A stretch of 64,000 nucleotides of DNA from Bacillus sp. RO1. GTDB taxonomy: Bacteria; Bacillota; Bacilli; Bacillales; Bacillaceae_I. The notes beneath the pieces were generated by a model, which saw nothing but the letters and a program-made list of their open reading frames with translations, was not told the DNA's origin and did no database searches. The number at the start of each line of letters is the position of its first letter. Position 1 is the first letter of the stretch. The stretch is taken from positions 44,269 through 108,268 of the forward strand of contig NZ_JAAZWB010000052.1 of NCBI RefSeq assembly GCF_012524115.1, written 5' to 3'. The position numbers and the translations under genes were made by a program. Shown piece by piece: positions 36,087-45,495 of the stretch.

Positions 36087-36392
36087 TTGGGGGACTATCT
36101 ATTTGCCGGTCTGGCACTTCTATTACTGTTGGCACTATTCTTTTTATTTCCAATGAAATTTTCTAAAATAGGAAAATGGGCCATTCCCACTATCGCATTT
36201 GTGGTCAGCGTGTTAGGAATATACATATTTGAACTTCTCACTCTATGGCATAGCATACTATCAATGACTCTTCTTCTGTTGCTTACCGCTATTCTTCTTC
36301 AAAGATTGCCATTATTCATATCTACAACAGACAAACAACACACAATGGATCACAAAAATAGCATAACTAGCCGGTCGACGAAAGACTACTAG
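36087..36392 (+). CDS. Small hydrophobic protein (101 aa), unknown
   Basis: Three predicted transmembrane helices (about 4-22, 30-50 and 56-77), then a hydrophilic tail. Start is TTG 36087 with only a weak AAAGCGGTG site, so the start is uncertain and the gene itself is only probable. It lies 56 bases before the G5-domain gene at the left edge of the pilus locus, which hints at a membrane accessory role, but no family is recognised. Confidence 0.5.
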   Translation: MGDYLFAGLALLLLLALFFLFPMKFSKIGKWAIPTIAFVVSVLGIYIFELLTLWHSILSMTLLLLLTAILLQRLPLFISTTDKQHTMDHKNSITSRSTKDY

Positions 36393-36448
36393 AAAACTCT
36401 TGATGGAATATATTAAAACAGATTAGGTGATTGTTTGGAGGGAAAGGG

Positions 36449-37870
36449 ATGCAAAGTATTAAACTCTTGGTTGCTTTGCTAGTTTGTACTTTATTTATAT
36501 TTGGTTTTTCTCAAGTGGGAACCTTGATCACCAATCAGTGGTTGCCGCACACCAATTCATTTTCTGAAGCGACGCTTATTGCAAATGCAGAAGTGAGCAA
36601 TACGTCAAAAACAGATGCATTGGAAAAGGTGGAGGCTGCTAAAAATAGTTGGTTAACTAATGGAACGATTTATTTAGAATGGGCGGGAGATCTTCAACCC
36701 CTTCCAAAAGAAGTATTCACCTTTTACATTCCCGAATCTGTAGAACTTGCAGAGGATGGCTCTCATAATCCGTTGAAGGTAGAACTTCCAAATGGAACAT
36801 TGCTGGAACAGATTGAACTACTCTCTCAAACTTCCGATATATTTTCTGCTATGGATACAGAGAAACTGAAAAAGGATTTAGAAGTTGTAGCCTCTCACCT
36901 CAAAGAAGGGGACCATACTTTTTCATTTTCAAACTATCTAGTGGATGATGAAGTGATGGAACAGACAAATCTTCAAATCACATTGAATATAGCAGGCCAA
37001 GCGGCTATGACAGAGCTAAAAGAGGCACTGGATGGAAAGGAAATTAAACTTCGAGGAAATGAAGGGTTCTCAGTGGAGACTTGGCTAGAGAATGAAGAGC
37101 TTACTCTATCTGATGAGGCTGCGAGCATGTTTGCTTCCATGCTATTTGAATTAATCGCACCTACCAACTTTGACGTAGTAGAGCGACATATTTCAAAAGA
37201 ACTTCCTTCTTGGGCATCTAAAGGCTATGAAGCTCGTTATCAAAAAGAAAAGATGGATTTTGCTTTTACTAACCCAAATACGAGTGAATATACCATTTCT
37301 ATGTCTGTCAATGGCGCATCCCTTACAGGGGAACTAAAGGGCGGGCCACTTCCATACACCTATGAAGTGGAGCAAGTGGAAATGCAGACTCTTTCACCTA
37401 AAACTGTAGTCCAGTATTCGGCTTCTATTCCAGGATCCGGAACGCGTGTAAAAGAGTCCGGCAAAAATGGTGCATATGTTCAGCTCGTTCGAACGGCAAC
37501 GGATGCTTCAGGGCAAATTACAGAAACCATCGTTTACAGTGAAGACTTCTACGCCCCAATCCAACGCGTAGAATTACATGCATTGACCAAACCGGTCGTT
37601 ACAACAGATCCAACCAATCCGAATACAATCGGAAATAATACCGGGACGAATACAAATAACAATAACTGGCCGAACACAAACATTGGCAACACAAATAATA
37701 ATACCAACACAAACACAAACACATCGGGTACCAATAACAATACAACCGGAAACCAAAATACGAACACGGGTGGCACGAACAATACTAACAACACAGGTTC
37801 AGGGAACGGGAATGCAAACGATGATGAAAACGACGACCCGGGAACTGGCAATGGCTATATCGGTAAATAA
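36449..37870 (+). CDS. Secreted or anchored G5-domain protein with Asn/Thr/Gly-rich tail
   Basis: 473 aa. An N-terminal hydrophobic helix (about 3-25) acts as signal or anchor. The middle (30-285) has no clear family, and a G5-like domain (about 300-385, ending SEDFYAPIQRVELHAL) is of the kind that binds wall glycans. The last 90 residues are very rich in N, T and G (repeats such as NTNTN and GTNNNT). ATG 36449 follows GGAGGG. It lies 22 bases before pilB, so it is probably the first gene of the pilus operon and may link pili to the cell wall. That is inference. Confidence 0.75.
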   Translation: MQSIKLLVALLVCTLFIFGFSQVGTLITNQWLPHTNSFSEATLIANAEVSNTSKTDALEKVEAAKNSWLTNGTIYLEWAGDLQPLPKEVFTFYIPESVELAEDGSHNPLKVELPNGTLLEQIELLSQTSDIFSAMDTEKLKKDLEVVASHLKEGDHTFSFSNYLVDDEVMEQTNLQITLNIAGQAAMTELKEALDGKEIKLRGNEGFSVETWLENEELTLSDEAASMFASMLFELIAPTNFDVVERHISKELPSWASKGYEARYQKEKMDFAFTNPNTSEYTISMSVNGASLTGELKGGPLPYTYEVEQVEMQTLSPKTVVQYSASIPGSGTRVKESGKNGAYVQLVRTATDASGQITETIVYSEDFYAPIQRVELHALTKPVVTTDPTNPNTIGNNTGTNTNNNNWPNTNIGNTNNNTNTNTNTSGTNNNTTGNQNTNTGGTNNTNNTGSGNGNANDDENDDPGTGNGYIGK

Positions 37871-37892
37871 GTAACGCAAAAGGATGAATCCA

Positions 37893-39560
37893 ATGGTACA
37901 AATCAGAAAAAGACTGGGTGACCTGCTAGTTGATGCCGGGATCATCACAGAAAGTCAATTGCAGAGCGCATTAAAAGAAAAATCACGTGAACAGAAAATT
38001 GGAGATGTCCTGCTTCAAAAAGGATATATCACAGAACAGCAGCTGATTGAGGTGTTAGAATTCCAATTAGGAATACCGCATGTCAGCTTATACCGTTATC
38101 CGCTAGATGAAAAATTGATTCATTTGATCTCCAAGGATTTTGCAAAGAGAAACCTGATTATTCCGTTAAAAAAAGAACAGGATAAACTATTTGTCGCAAT
38201 GGCAGATCCAATGGACTTCTTCGCCATGGATGACCTGCGTTTATCCACAGGGTTTGAAGTAGAGCCGGTCATTGCAACCAAGGATGATATACTGCGATCC
38301 ATCAATAAATATTATGAAACAACTGACTCCATGGACGAACTTTTGGATGGATTTGAACCAAATGTGGAAATGAAGATGCAGGAAGAGAGTATCACAGAAG
38401 ATGACTCTCCAATCGTACGAATCGTGAATCAACTCCTTCAAAATGCAGTTCAACAAAGGGCCAGTGACATTCATATTGATCCTCATGAAACGAAAGTGGT
38501 CGTTCGCTACCGTATTGATGGCGTACTTCGGACCGAGAGGACACTACCGAAACATACTCAGAACGTACTGATAGCAAGAATAAAAATACTTGGAAAAATG
38601 GATATTACAGAGCACCGCGTACCGCAGGACGGAAGAATCAAAACGAATATTGATTTTCACCCTGTAGATGTCCGTGTATCCACATTGCCTACCGTTTTCG
38701 GGGAGAAAATTGTAATGCGTATCCTTGATATGAGCAGCGCACTGAACGATATATCTCAGCTTGGGTTCAATAAAAAGAACAACGAACGCTTTATGGATTT
38801 GATCCATCGACCGACTGGAATCATTCTAATTACCGGTCCAACAGGTTCCGGAAAATCCTCGACGCTTTATGCAGCATTGAATCACTTAAACAGTGAAGAA
38901 ATCAACATCATTACCGTGGAAGATCCAGTAGAATACCAGCTTGAAGGAATCAATCAAATTCAAGTGAATACGAATGTCGGCATGACCTTTGCAAAGGGGC
39001 TCCGTGCTATTCTTCGTCAAGATCCGAATGTAATCATGGTAGGGGAGATTCGTGACAGAGAAACAGCAGAAGTGGCCATTCGTGCTTCCTTAACAGGTCA
39101 TCTGGTACTGAGCACCCTTCATACCAATGATTCTATCAGTACCATCACTAGATTGATTGATATGAAGGTAGAGCCTTTCCTTGTGGCGTCATCCATCAAT
39201 GGAGTGCTTGCCCAGCGTTTGGTAAGAAAAGTATGCCGTGATTGTGCCAAAATGGAAGAACCGACAGCAAGGGAGATAGAGATCTTTGCCAAACGTGGGT
39301 TAACCGTCGAAAAGGTACCGCGCGGAAAAGGTTGTGGAACCTGTAATATGACAGGTTACAAGGGGCGTCTTGCCATCCATGAGCTTTTAGTCATCAATGA
39401 CAAAATGAAAAAAATGATTATGAACAATGAATCCGTCTCCAATATTCGTGAATTAGCATATGAACAAGACACCGTGTTCTTGATAGATGATGGGTTGGAA
39501 AAAGTAAAAATGGGACTAACGACAACAGAGGAAATCTTACGTGTCGCTTTATCAGAGTAG
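37893..39560 (+). CDS. pilB: Type IV pilus assembly ATPase PilB (GspE family)
   Basis: 555-aa extension ATPase. The N-terminal MshEN-like domain (RLGDLLVDAGIITESQLQSAL) is followed by the GspE ATPase with Walker A GPTGSGKSST, Asp box and Walker B ILRQDPNVIMVGEIRDRETAEVA, and a four-cysteine zinc motif CRDC ... CGTC. I prefer ATG 37893 to the ATG at 37884 because AAAGGA lies eight bases before it. It powers pilin polymerisation with PilC and PilM. It is followed after 10 bases by pilT. Confidence 0.94.
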   Translation: MVQIRKRLGDLLVDAGIITESQLQSALKEKSREQKIGDVLLQKGYITEQQLIEVLEFQLGIPHVSLYRYPLDEKLIHLISKDFAKRNLIIPLKKEQDKLFVAMADPMDFFAMDDLRLSTGFEVEPVIATKDDILRSINKYYETTDSMDELLDGFEPNVEMKMQEESITEDDSPIVRIVNQLLQNAVQQRASDIHIDPHETKVVVRYRIDGVLRTERTLPKHTQNVLIARIKILGKMDITEHRVPQDGRIKTNIDFHPVDVRVSTLPTVFGEKIVMRILDMSSALNDISQLGFNKKNNERFMDLIHRPTGIILITGPTGSGKSSTLYAALNHLNSEEINIITVEDPVEYQLEGINQIQVNTNVGMTFAKGLRAILRQDPNVIMVGEIRDRETAEVAIRASLTGHLVLSTLHTNDSISTITRLIDMKVEPFLVASSINGVLAQRLVRKVCRDCAKMEEPTAREIEIFAKRGLTVEKVPRGKGCGTCNMTGYKGRLAIHELLVINDKMKKMIMNNESVSNIRELAYEQDTVFLIDDGLEKVKMGLTTTEEILRVALSE

Positions 39561-39570
39561 GTGAATAACA

Positions 39571-40617
39571 TTGATTGAAAAAATAAATAGTTGGCTTCAT
39601 GCCGCATATGAATTCAAAGCATCAGACATTCATCTATCTGTTGGAGTGCCGCCTGTCTTTCGTATTAACGGGGAGCTAAGGCGACATGGAGAAGACACCC
39701 TGACTCCTGAAGACACGGAAACATTGGCAAAGCAAATGATTCCAGAATTTATGTGGGAACGCTTTGTAGAAAGAGGAGATTTGGACTTTTCCTACAGTGT
39801 TCCGGGGATTTCAAGGTTTCGTGTGAATGCATACAGACAACGAAACTCTGTAGCGATAGCGATACGAATCATCCCAACAAGGATTCCGTCATTGGAAGAA
39901 CTGCAGCTTCCTTCCATTCTCCAATCTTTGATGGACAAGCCTCAAGGATTGATTCTCGTAACAGGACCTACAGGAAGTGGAAAATCGACGACTCTAGCAT
40001 CGATGATCGATTTTATGAATAGATCGCAGAAAAAACATATCATTACACTGGAAGATCCGATTGAATATTTGCATCGCCATAATCAATGTATGATCGACCA
40101 GCGTGAAGTCGGCATTGATACCGGAAGCTTTGCATCAGGTTTACGCGCTTCTTTGCGCCAAGATCCAGATATCATTATGGTTGGGGAGTTGCGTGACTTA
40201 GAAACGATACAAACAGCGATAACGGCAGCAGAAACAGGACATCTTGTTTTAGGTACTTTACATACGACAAATGCACCATCCACCATTGACCGTATTATTG
40301 ATGTATTTCCTGGGCCACAGCAGGCGCAAATTCGCATTCAACTTGCGTCCGTATTGGTTTCTATCGTTTCTCAACGTCTGTTTCCAACCATAGATCGACA
40401 GGGAAGGAAGGTGGCCACTGAGATTTTAGTCAATACACCGGCAGTGGCTAATCTTATCCGGAACGAAAAAATTCATCAAATCCAAAATGTGATGCAGACA
40501 AGCAAGGCGCAAGGGATGCACACACTTGATATGAGCATCAAAAGGCTCATCCAACAAGGCGACATAAGCAGATTGTCAGCCGAAAGCTTCTTACAGGAGT
40601 CGATGCATCATGCCTAG
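39571..40617 (+). CDS. pilT: Twitching motility retraction ATPase PilT
   Basis: 348-aa ATPase: Walker A GPTGSGKSTT, Asp/Walker B LRQDPDIIMVGELRDLETIQTAI, His-box and the C-terminal NLIRNEKIHQIQNVMQ segment characteristic of PilT (AIRNLIRE motif class). It pulls pili back, so the locus should give retractable, possibly twitching pili. The start is TTG 39571. It overlaps pilC by eight bases. B. subtilis, which makes only a competence pseudopilus, has no pilT. Confidence 0.94.
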   Translation: MIEKINSWLHAAYEFKASDIHLSVGVPPVFRINGELRRHGEDTLTPEDTETLAKQMIPEFMWERFVERGDLDFSYSVPGISRFRVNAYRQRNSVAIAIRIIPTRIPSLEELQLPSILQSLMDKPQGLILVTGPTGSGKSTTLASMIDFMNRSQKKHIITLEDPIEYLHRHNQCMIDQREVGIDTGSFASGLRASLRQDPDIIMVGELRDLETIQTAITAAETGHLVLGTLHTTNAPSTIDRIIDVFPGPQQAQIRIQLASVLVSIVSQRLFPTIDRQGRKVATEILVNTPAVANLIRNEKIHQIQNVMQTSKAQGMHTLDMSIKRLIQQGDISRLSAESFLQESMHHA

Positions 40618-41818
40618 GTTCACCTATACCGGCAGAAATACAGCCGGCAAGCAAACAGGAAGCATCACAAGCAGCTCACGCCGTGAAGCAATTGTGAAGT
40701 TAAAAGAAAAAGGGATTCGAGTCATGAATCTAGAGGAAGTTCCCGAATCGATTTTTACAAAAGAAATTATCATTGGGAATCCAGTCAAGCTTCGTGACTT
40801 TGTCATCTTCCTGCGCCAATTTTCCACCCTGATCCGTGCGGGGATATCAGTGGTAGAGGCGACAAATGTTCTGGCACAACAAACTTCCAGTAAGGCGTTG
40901 AAGCGGGTATTGTTTGATGTGGAAGAAGAGATGAAACAAGGGAATCCGCTATCAGAGGCGGCAGCCAAGCATCCAAAGGTATTTTCCACTATGTTCATCA
41001 ATATGATCAAAGCTGGTGAAGCAAGCGGTGCCTTGGATGATACGTTAGATCGCCTAGCAACACAGTTTGAAAAGCAGAACGAGACAAGGCAAAAAATCGT
41101 GTCAGCATTAACCTATCCGCTTGTACTCGGTGTTATCGCCATTGGGGTCGTTATCTTTTTACTTGTAGGCGTTGTACCAACGTTCGTGGCGATGTTTAGT
41201 GATTTTGGAGCAGACCTGCCATTAATTACGAGATTTGTCCTTGGGGCGAGCGAATGGATGCAGAGCTTTTGGTGGTTGTTTCTTCTAATCGTGTTAGCTG
41301 CTGTAGTGGGCTTGAGCGCAATGAATAAACAGAAGCAGACCAAATACTATATAGACTATGCTTTACTGCGAATTCCTATCTTCGGACCGCTTTTACAAAA
41401 GGCGGTAATTGCCAGGTTAACAAGGACACTCAGTTCTTTATTTTCTAGTTCGGTGCCTATTCTGCAGGCAATATCCATTGTGGAGAAGATTGTCGAGAAC
41501 GAGGTCATTGCTCGAGTGCTAGCTGCTAGTAAAATAGAACTAGAAAAAGGGGAGTCTCTCACAGGTCCCATGAAAGAACACTGGGCGTTCCCACCGCTTG
41601 TCACGCAGATGATTACTATTGGAGAAAGCACAGGATCACTGGATTCGATGCTTGAGAAAATCGCCGAGTTCTATGAAAAAGAAGTAGACTATGCAACCGA
41701 TAGATTGAAGAGTTTGATAGAGCCATTAATGATTGTCGTGCTCGCTGTCATAGTCGGGACTATAGTCACATCCATTCTAGTTCCAATGTTCGATATTTTT
41801 AACCATATTCAGATGTAG
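40610..41818 (+). CDS. pilC: Type IV pilus inner-membrane platform protein PilC
   Basis: 402-aa GspF/PilC protein, the membrane platform on which the ATPases act. Two T2SS-F domains (about 70-190 and 275-395) contain the FLRQFSTLIRAGISVVEA and ARLTRTLSSLFSSSVPILQA motifs, with three transmembrane helices (about 168-190, 220-240, 375-398). ACAGGAGTC precedes ATG 40610, which overlaps pilT. The pilin gene follows after a 95-bp gap. Confidence 0.94.
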   Translation: MPRFTYTGRNTAGKQTGSITSSSRREAIVKLKEKGIRVMNLEEVPESIFTKEIIIGNPVKLRDFVIFLRQFSTLIRAGISVVEATNVLAQQTSSKALKRVLFDVEEEMKQGNPLSEAAAKHPKVFSTMFINMIKAGEASGALDDTLDRLATQFEKQNETRQKIVSALTYPLVLGVIAIGVVIFLLVGVVPTFVAMFSDFGADLPLITRFVLGASEWMQSFWWLFLLIVLAAVVGLSAMNKQKQTKYYIDYALLRIPIFGPLLQKAVIARLTRTLSSLFSSSVPILQAISIVEKIVENEVIARVLAASKIELEKGESLTGPMKEHWAFPPLVTQMITIGESTGSLDSMLEKIAEFYEKEVDYATDRLKSLIEPLMIVVLAVIVGTIVTSILVPMFDIFNHIQM

Positions 41819-41842
41819 AAACGTGTAAAATCATATTGAAAT

Positions 41843-41870
41843 TTGAAAGATAGTATAATAGAATTATAGT
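41843..41870 (+). promoter_or_regulatory. Probable separate promoter of the pilin gene
   Basis: TTGAAA (41843-41848), 16 bases, TATAGT (41865-41870). An overlapping TATAAT lies at 41854-41859. A dedicated promoter would explain high pilin output within the operon. Confidence 0.45.
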
Positions 41871-41913
41871 AGATTCGAATACTACATATTTCCAGTTAGG
41901 GAGGAAAATTACG

Positions 41914-42321
41914 ATGTTACAAAAATGTAGAAAAATGCTTAAAAATGAAAAAGGTCTTACGTTGATCGAGCTTCTTGCTGTTGTTGTTATTTTGGGGATT
42001 ATTGCTGCGATTGCTATACCGAGTATTGGGAATATAATTGAAAAAAGCCGTAATGAAGCACACTCTGCAACAGCTTTACAAGTGATGAGTGGAGCAAGAT
42101 TAGCTATTGCTAATGGCGATATTCAACCATCAGCCAATACAACTGATAAAGAGCATGCACTTGATACATTTGCTACGTATGTAGAAAAAATTGACTCTAA
42201 ATATACTGCGGTAAAAGTAATAACTACTAATGGGAAAGTTACAGGTGCATCATTGACATATGACGGTTCAGCAAAAGTTTTTGATGAGAACGGTGAAATT
42301 GTTCCACCTGCAGGAGGTTAA
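41914..42321 (+). CDS. Type IV major pilin-like protein
   Basis: 135 aa. Class III-type leader ending in EKG, with cleavage before the mature N-terminus LTLIELLAVVVILGIIAAIA; Glu5 is present and the first mature residue is Leu rather than Phe. The hydrophobic helix is followed by a soluble domain (about 40-135) ending in GEIVPPAGG. GGGAGGAAAAT stands upstream. Among the pilin-like proteins here it alone sits inside the assembly operon, immediately before the prepilin peptidase, so it is probably the major subunit. Confidence 0.9.
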   Translation: MLQKCRKMLKNEKGLTLIELLAVVVILGIIAAIAIPSIGNIIEKSRNEAHSATALQVMSGARLAIANGDIQPSANTTDKEHALDTFATYVEKIDSKYTAVKVITTNGKVTGASLTYDGSAKVFDENGEIVPPAGG

Positions 42322-42325
42322 TCTC

Positions 42326-43069
42326 ATTCAATCAATTTTATTTATTTTCGCCCTCCTCCTAGGCTCCTTCTACAACGTAGTCGGCCTACGGATTCCAAAG
42401 GGTGAGTCAATAGTCACACCAAGATCACATTGTACGAATTGCAAGACCACATTGACGGGGCTAGATTTAGTTCCCGTCCTTTCATATGTATTTCTTAAAG
42501 GGAGATGTCGGCACTGTCAAAAGTCCGTGTCTCCTATTTATCCATTATTCGAGCTTTTGACAGCTGTGCTTTTTGTCCTAGCTCCGCTTATGATGGGATG
42601 GACGTATGAACTGATTGTCGCATGGACCTTCATTTCCATGTTGATTATTATTGTTATATCAGACTTGCATTTTATGATTATCCCAAACAGGATCTTACTT
42701 TTCTTCTTTGGACTTTTTATCTTGGAACGATTTTTCATTCCTTACCAAACGATACCCGAGCATCTCATTGGAATGGCAGTTGGGTTCTTAATTCCCTTTT
42801 TGGTTGCCATCATCTCCAAAGGGGGCATGGGTGGAGGGGATGTCAAACTCTTTGCTGTATTAGGGTTTGTTTTAGGATGGGAAATAGTTATTCTCACATT
42901 CTTTCTTTCTTCACTAATCGGCATGATTGCTGCACTTATAGGGATGCTGTTTGGAAAAGTCAAAAGGGGTGTCCCATTTCCTTTTGGGCCTTCTATCGCA
43001 CTCGCTGCACTTATCACGTATTTTAAAGGGGAACAAATACTGCGTTGGTATTTTACTTTACTCTTCTAG
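42326..43069 (+). CDS. comC: Prepilin peptidase ComC/PilD
   Basis: About 247-aa polytopic aspartic peptidase and N-methylase. It starts with LIQSILFIFALLLGSFYNVVGLRIPKGES, then the cytoplasmic domain with two CxxC pairs (CTNC, CRHC). Catalytic aspartates are in SDLHFMIIPN and GGMGGGDVKL. No ATG, GTG or TTG lies at the expected N-terminus: AGGAGG (42312-42317) is eight bases before an ATT codon at 42326, which I use. An in-frame ATG at 42260 inside the pilin gene would add 22 non-family residues. It should process all pilins of this window. Confidence 0.85.
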   Translation: MQSILFIFALLLGSFYNVVGLRIPKGESIVTPRSHCTNCKTTLTGLDLVPVLSYVFLKGRCRHCQKSVSPIYPLFELLTAVLFVLAPLMMGWTYELIVAWTFISMLIIIVISDLHFMIIPNRILLFFFGLFILERFFIPYQTIPEHLIGMAVGFLIPFLVAIISKGGMGGGDVKLFAVLGFVLGWEIVILTFFLSSLIGMIAALIGMLFGKVKRGVPFPFGPSIALAALITYFKGEQILRWYFTLLF

Positions 43070-43098
43070 TAAAACATCTTACATAAGGAGCTTTCTGG

Positions 43099-44082
43099 AT
43101 GGAATTTTCGTTTCTGCAACCAAAGCAAAACAACTTCATAAATATTATTATCCGTGACCATGTCATTCGAATGGTAGAGTTGAAGAGTTTGGATCCTCTC
43201 ACCGTTAAACGCACAAATGAGCGTTTTTTGCCGCCAAATATTATCCGCGATGGAAAAATTGTCGACGAAAATATTTTTCGGCTGATTTTAGAAGAATGTG
43301 TAGAAGACTGGGGGCTTAAACGGAAGCATGTCCGCTTTGTCGTTCCAGATCAATACGTTGTCACACGTAAACTGACCATCCCGTCTAATATTATGGACGA
43401 TGAGATTGTTGGTCACTTGTATTTGGAGTTAGGTTCCACCATTCACTTGCCTTTTGAAGATCCGGTATTTGATGTGCATGTGCTTCATCGTTCGGAAAAG
43501 ACGGAGCTTGTCCTTTTTGCTTCACCAGAAGAAGTGGTGACTCAGATGTCCAACTTACTTGAAGAAAGTAAATTAAAACCAGCAGCAGCAGATGTTTCAG
43601 CCCTTTGTTTGTACCGCCTTTATTATGAATTTGGTCAGCGAAACGAACAGGATCACTTGTTGGTTGTTCATTTTGACGTAAGTTGCATTACTCTAAGCAT
43701 TTTCGTGAACCATGTTCCTGTTTTTATGCGCACTGTTACCTTCCCTCAGGACATGAAAGTGTGGGAGGTATCGGTTACCAATACGCAACTGGAATGGGCA
43801 GGCGATATCGTGCAATTTAATGTATTTTTAGAGGATTTCATCGTGGAAGTGGAGAGAATCATGAACTTTTTCCGCTACTCCTTAAATCAAGGAAATGAGG
43901 AAATCAATAGAATTCTCCTTCATGGCGATCATCCGAACTTCCCGTTAATATTGTCAAAGCTCCGAGAAAAGATTTCTGTAAAAGTAGATACGTTTGAGCA
44001 GGATGTTTATACACAAGACCAAGAGACGGTTGACCCGAAATACTACTATTCCTTAGGGTTGGCATTAAAAGAGGTGCAATGA
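43099..44082 (+). CDS. pilM: Type IV pilus biogenesis protein PilM
   Basis: 327-aa actin-like ATPase-fold protein that forms the cytoplasmic ring with PilN. Segments such as NIIIRDHVIRMVELKSL and AAADVSALCLYRLYYEFGQ (about 160-180) match the family pattern. AAGGAGC precedes ATG 43099. The stop overlaps pilN by four bases (ATGA). Confidence 0.85.
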   Translation: MEFSFLQPKQNNFINIIIRDHVIRMVELKSLDPLTVKRTNERFLPPNIIRDGKIVDENIFRLILEECVEDWGLKRKHVRFVVPDQYVVTRKLTIPSNIMDDEIVGHLYLELGSTIHLPFEDPVFDVHVLHRSEKTELVLFASPEEVVTQMSNLLEESKLKPAAADVSALCLYRLYYEFGQRNEQDHLLVVHFDVSCITLSIFVNHVPVFMRTVTFPQDMKVWEVSVTNTQLEWAGDIVQFNVFLEDFIVEVERIMNFFRYSLNQGNEEINRILLHGDHPNFPLILSKLREKISVKVDTFEQDVYTQDQETVDPKYYYSLGLALKEVQ

Positions 44083-44726
44083 TGCTAGTTGATATCGACT
44101 TATTACCAAAGAGAAAATCACGAAATATCACCACACCTCTTGTGTACGGCATTTGCGCCTTCTTCCTATTGTTTGTGGCAATCATTCTTTTTACTTTTTC
44201 TAATATGGTGAATAATGATGTGGAAACGGCTGAACAGGATCTCGAGATGGTGCAGCAATTAAGGATTGCAAAAGAAGAGGCGATGAACCGCCCGCAAAAT
44301 TCTTCTTCCGCACAGCGTCTAGAAGATACAGTAGCTTGGGCAGAAGAGTATCCTCTTGAAATGGTTCCAGTCATGCAGGACTTGATCAGGTTGCTACCAG
44401 AACGTGGATTCATCCAAAGCTTTTCTTATGATGAAACAGGACTATTAAATCTTTCCGTTCAGTTTGACGAGTCAAGAGATGCAGCATATTTTCTTTATCA
44501 TTTAAATGAGTCTCCTCAATATCACTCGATTGATCTTTCCTCTATCTCTACTGTTGAAATAGGAGATGAAGAAGCAGTGAATGTACTGCCTAGATATGTT
44601 GGTCAATTTACCCTTGGGTTTGATAGAACTGCATTTCAAGCAATGGATGAATTAGAAGAGGAAGGAACAGAGGATGGCACGGAAAATGATACTGAAACGG
44701 ACGAGGACGGAGGCGAAGAACTATGA
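44079..44726 (+). CDS. pilN: Type IV pilus assembly protein PilN
   Basis: 215 aa. The short cytoplasmic N-terminus MMLVDIDLLPKRK carries the INLLP-like motif that binds PilM. One transmembrane helix follows (about 20-42), then a coiled coil, a periplasm-facing alpha/beta domain, and a very acidic tail ending in EEL. It overlaps both pilM and pilO by four bases. Confidence 0.85.
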   Translation: MMLVDIDLLPKRKSRNITTPLVYGICAFFLLFVAIILFTFSNMVNNDVETAEQDLEMVQQLRIAKEEAMNRPQNSSSAQRLEDTVAWAEEYPLEMVPVMQDLIRLLPERGFIQSFSYDETGLLNLSVQFDESRDAAYFLYHLNESPQYHSIDLSSISTVEIGDEEAVNVLPRYVGQFTLGFDRTAFQAMDELEEEGTEDGTENDTETDEDGGEEL

Positions 44727-45433
44727 TGATTGAACTGGAGCGCAAACATTATGTTCTTCTTAGTTCCTGTGTTCTCCTTATTGTATTAGGTATTGCAGGC
44801 TTCTATTATTTATCCTATGCACCAAAGGAAGTACGAGCAGAACAACTTCAACAGGAAAAAGCAATTGAAGAACAGCTTATTCAAGTGCTGGAACAACAAG
44901 AAGTAACCGCACAGGCAAATGGAAATACAACAGTTGAACTGCAACGAAAAATTCCTGTTACTCCTTTTCTGGAACAACTCATTTTGGAATTGGAAAAAGC
45001 AGAAGTGCTATCTGATAGCACCATTGTAAATATGTCTTTTGGGGAAGAGGAATTTGTCCCAGCCACCACTACTTTGGAAGAATATGAAACGATGCATGAT
45101 GAAGAGGACGAGACTGTAGAAGAAGAGGCATATCTTCCGGAAGGGTTGAAAAAAGTGACGGTCAACCTGTCCGTTGAATCGGAAGTATACGAAGATTTGT
45201 CCACCTTTCTTAGTTCATTAGAAAGTTTAACTAGAATTACTCAGATTGAATCGGTTAGTTTCACTGGTCAGCCTGAAGTCACTTCAACAGATCAGGAACT
45301 GCAACCATTAACTTATTCAGTTACACTTTCAGCTTTTTATCACCCTGAGTTGGATGATTTAATCGAGGAACTTCCTCCTTTATCCGTGCCTGAACCTGCT
45401 AACCGAGTTAATCCATTTATCGACAATGATTAA
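44723..45433 (+). CDS. pilO: Type IV pilus assembly protein PilO-like
   Basis: 236 aa with one transmembrane helix (about 9-29), a coiled coil (33-65) rich in Q and E, then a PilO-like domain with an acidic insertion (about 110-140). Sequence identity in this family is low; the call relies on topology and the pilM-pilN-pilO overlap arrangement. A terminator follows. Confidence 0.78.
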   Translation: MMIELERKHYVLLSSCVLLIVLGIAGFYYLSYAPKEVRAEQLQQEKAIEEQLIQVLEQQEVTAQANGNTTVELQRKIPVTPFLEQLILELEKAEVLSDSTIVNMSFGEEEFVPATTTLEEYETMHDEEDETVEEEAYLPEGLKKVTVNLSVESEVYEDLSTFLSSLESLTRITQIESVSFTGQPEVTSTDQELQPLTYSVTLSAFYHPELDDLIEELPPLSVPEPANRVNPFIDND

Positions 45434-45495
45434 ATTATTTCTGTGGAAATGGTCGAAATAGTAAGTCCGTCAAAGAAAGTGTCGGAAAAGAATTA

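Noticed and set aside
37549..37851. Minus-strand hydrophobic frames within the G5-domain gene
   Set aside because: They are antisense of the Asn/Thr-rich tail, with valine-rich low-complexity composition and no ribosome binding site.
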